A stretch of 37,967 nt of DNA from a virus. Every line of letters starts with the position of its first letter. The stretch's first letter is position 1. Location: positions 1 through 37,967 of IMG/VR virus record IMGVR_UViG_3300022857_000025. The stretch is one strand, 5' to 3'. A model generated the notes under the pieces. It made no database searches. It was not told where the DNA came from and saw only the letters and a program-made list of their open reading frames with translations. The position numbers and the translations under genes are program-made. Shown here piece by piece: positions 36,917 through 37,967 of this stretch.

Positions 36917-37967
36917 ATGGTTGATTTTTTAAGATTGAAAAATACCGGCAGTGATACTGTCGGCTTGCAAGCTATGTCAACATCAGATAAAGCTTGGGTA
37001 GCTTGGAAGTTTGGTTCATACATAGTTAATAATCCAAGCAACTATATGCGTATTCAAGTTTCTACTTCTAATCCAGGTGGTACTTGGGAAAACATTGGTT
37101 CTTTCGTTGATACTTTTAGGGATCCTATAGGAACTCATCCAACAACTACAGTATATTCATCTACTACAGGATTATATCAAGTTAGACAACCAAGCGTTGC
37201 AGACAGACCTTCATTAAACGATTCTAATTCACCAGTATATCTATATAACCATCCGACAAATGGATGGGGGTCTAGAATATCTTCTAGTGGGGTAAATAGT
37301 AGTTATCAATTTGAAGATTCTATGATGCCTGCTGTAGCAGCACACTTAGCAGGGTTGAATATCGGGTCTTATTCTATTCAACCAAATAATCCAGGTGGTT
37401 CTGGAAAAACCTGGATAGCAAGAGATACTATTACCGATTTTGCAAGAAGTGGAAGCACTACTACAACGCTTTGGCAATGTACTGCATCACCTTCTCCTAC
37501 AGAATACAGGCCTGTCTATGCTAATGATAGTGGTACGAGCGGAGATTTTCAAGAATATAGTGACTCTGGGGTAGATACATTAGTAAAATGTATACATACT
37601 AGATCATGGAGTTCTAGTGGAGTCGGTTCTTATGTATTTCAAACTTCTGCACCAACAACAGGTACTTGGGTTAAGATGGGTGCGTCTATAACAGATACTC
37701 GACAAACTGTATCACCTAGTTCTTATGTAAGCAACACTTCCGGAAATTTCACCGGATACTACGCAAGAGATTATGCTGGGACATACACTGGCACTTACAT
37801 TAGGGATTTTGCTGGCGCATATGCTGGGGCGTATAGGATGATTTTTTCGGGATTTGCAGGTCCGCAATATGTAGGATATTATACAGGATATTATAGAGGG
37901 TATTTCACTGGAAATTATACTGGATACTTCCGCACGAATTATGCCGGAACATATACTGCTTATTACA
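36917..37967 (+). CDS. tail fibre/adhesin protein with Tyr-Gly repeats (runs off the window)
   Basis: ATG 36917 lies 12 bases after the previous stop; the frame stays open for 350 codons to the window end, so the gene is partial. Residues 1-275 are rich in Ser, Thr, Asn, Gly, Tyr and Pro, with Trp-containing blocks TSDKAWVAWKFGSYIVNN and GGTWENIGSFVDTF. From residue 276 on, short Tyr/Phe-Gly repeats appear (GNFTGYYARDYAGTYTGTYI and onward). Such repeats are common in fibre-associated proteins of marine phages. Probably a distal fibre or receptor-binding part. No clear ribosome binding site, but the position after a fibre gene supports it. Confidence 0.78.
   Translation, partial: MVDFLRLKNTGSDTVGLQAMSTSDKAWVAWKFGSYIVNNPSNYMRIQVSTSNPGGTWENIGSFVDTFRDPIGTHPTTTVYSSTTGLYQVRQPSVADRPSLNDSNSPVYLYNHPTNGWGSRISSSGVNSSYQFEDSMMPAVAAHLAGLNIGSYSIQPNNPGGSGKTWIARDTITDFARSGSTTTTLWQCTASPSPTEYRPVYANDSGTSGDFQEYSDSGVDTLVKCIHTRSWSSSGVGSYVFQTSAPTTGTWVKMGASITDTRQTVSPSSYVSNTSGNFTGYYARDYAGTYTGTYIRDFAGAYAGAYRMIFSGFAGPQYVGYYTGYYRGYFTGNYTGYFRTNYAGTYTAYY
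37742..37967 (+). repeat. short degenerate Tyr/Phe-Gly repeat region in the last gene
   Basis: At protein level, a degenerate unit of about 4 residues, roughly (Y/F)(T/A)G(x)(Y/F), repeats through the last 75 codons: YAGTYTG, FAGAYAG, YTGYYRGYFTGNYTG. At DNA level the copies have diverged, so the repeat is kept as protein sequence. It continues past the window end. Confidence 0.75.

Overview
The window is part of the genome of a T4-like myovirus, most like the marine T4-type phages of cyanobacteria and pelagic proteobacteria. The evidence is a nearly unbroken run of recognisable T4-type replication proteins (DNA ligase gp30-like, helicase loader gp59, ssDNA-binding gp32), a late-transcription coactivator (gp33) and baseplate proteins (gp4, gp48, gp53, gp27, gp5, a PAAR tip, gp25, gp6, gp8, a DUF4815 protein). 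By eye the DNA is AT-rich. I see no photosynthesis genes, so the host is not determined; the sigma70-like promoters fit a bacterial host in general.

Layout. Positions 1-3242 hold small phage proteins, a free M15 peptidase and a carbamoyltransferase. Positions 3243-15179 (all + strand) hold many small conserved or unknown genes often joined by ATGA-type overlaps, plus the ligase, a 2OG-Fe(II) oxygenase, a DEDD-type exonuclease, a Gp88-like protein, a SleB-type wall hydrolase, then gp33-gp59-gp32. A strong bidirectional terminator at 15198-15227 separates this from a minus-strand operon (19600 down to 15224): gp4, an unrecognised conserved protein, a tail-tube-like protein, a gp26-like protein and a probable tape measure. 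From 19653 to the right end, the + strand carries baseplate hub, spike, wedge and tail-fibre genes; the last fibre gene runs off the window.

How it works together. The + strand accessory/replication block is punctuated by composite terminator-promoter cassettes: the -35 element lies in or beside a hairpin and the -10 lies just beyond its U-tract. The structural genes carry exact T4-type late promoters (TATAAATA), which agrees with the presence of gp33. Two such late promoters face each other between gp4 and gp48. The tail operon contains a signal I consider the most interesting item here: the gp26-like gene ends at a tandem -1 slippery sequence, and the -1 frame is open for 66 further codons, ending 4 bases before the probable tape measure. 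This is the arrangement of the lambda G/GT tail-assembly chaperone frameshift, here in a T4-type baseplate/tail cluster. Other notable points are a gp5 spike carrying an M15 peptidase domain instead of a lysozyme domain, a cysteine-free gp32, a recurrent TGTTG/CAACA hairpin downstream of small genes, and an exact 75-bp tandem duplication in a tail-fibre gene.

Limits. All family assignments come from reading motifs and remembered family patterns; no search or structure prediction was run. Many small ORFs have no recognised function.
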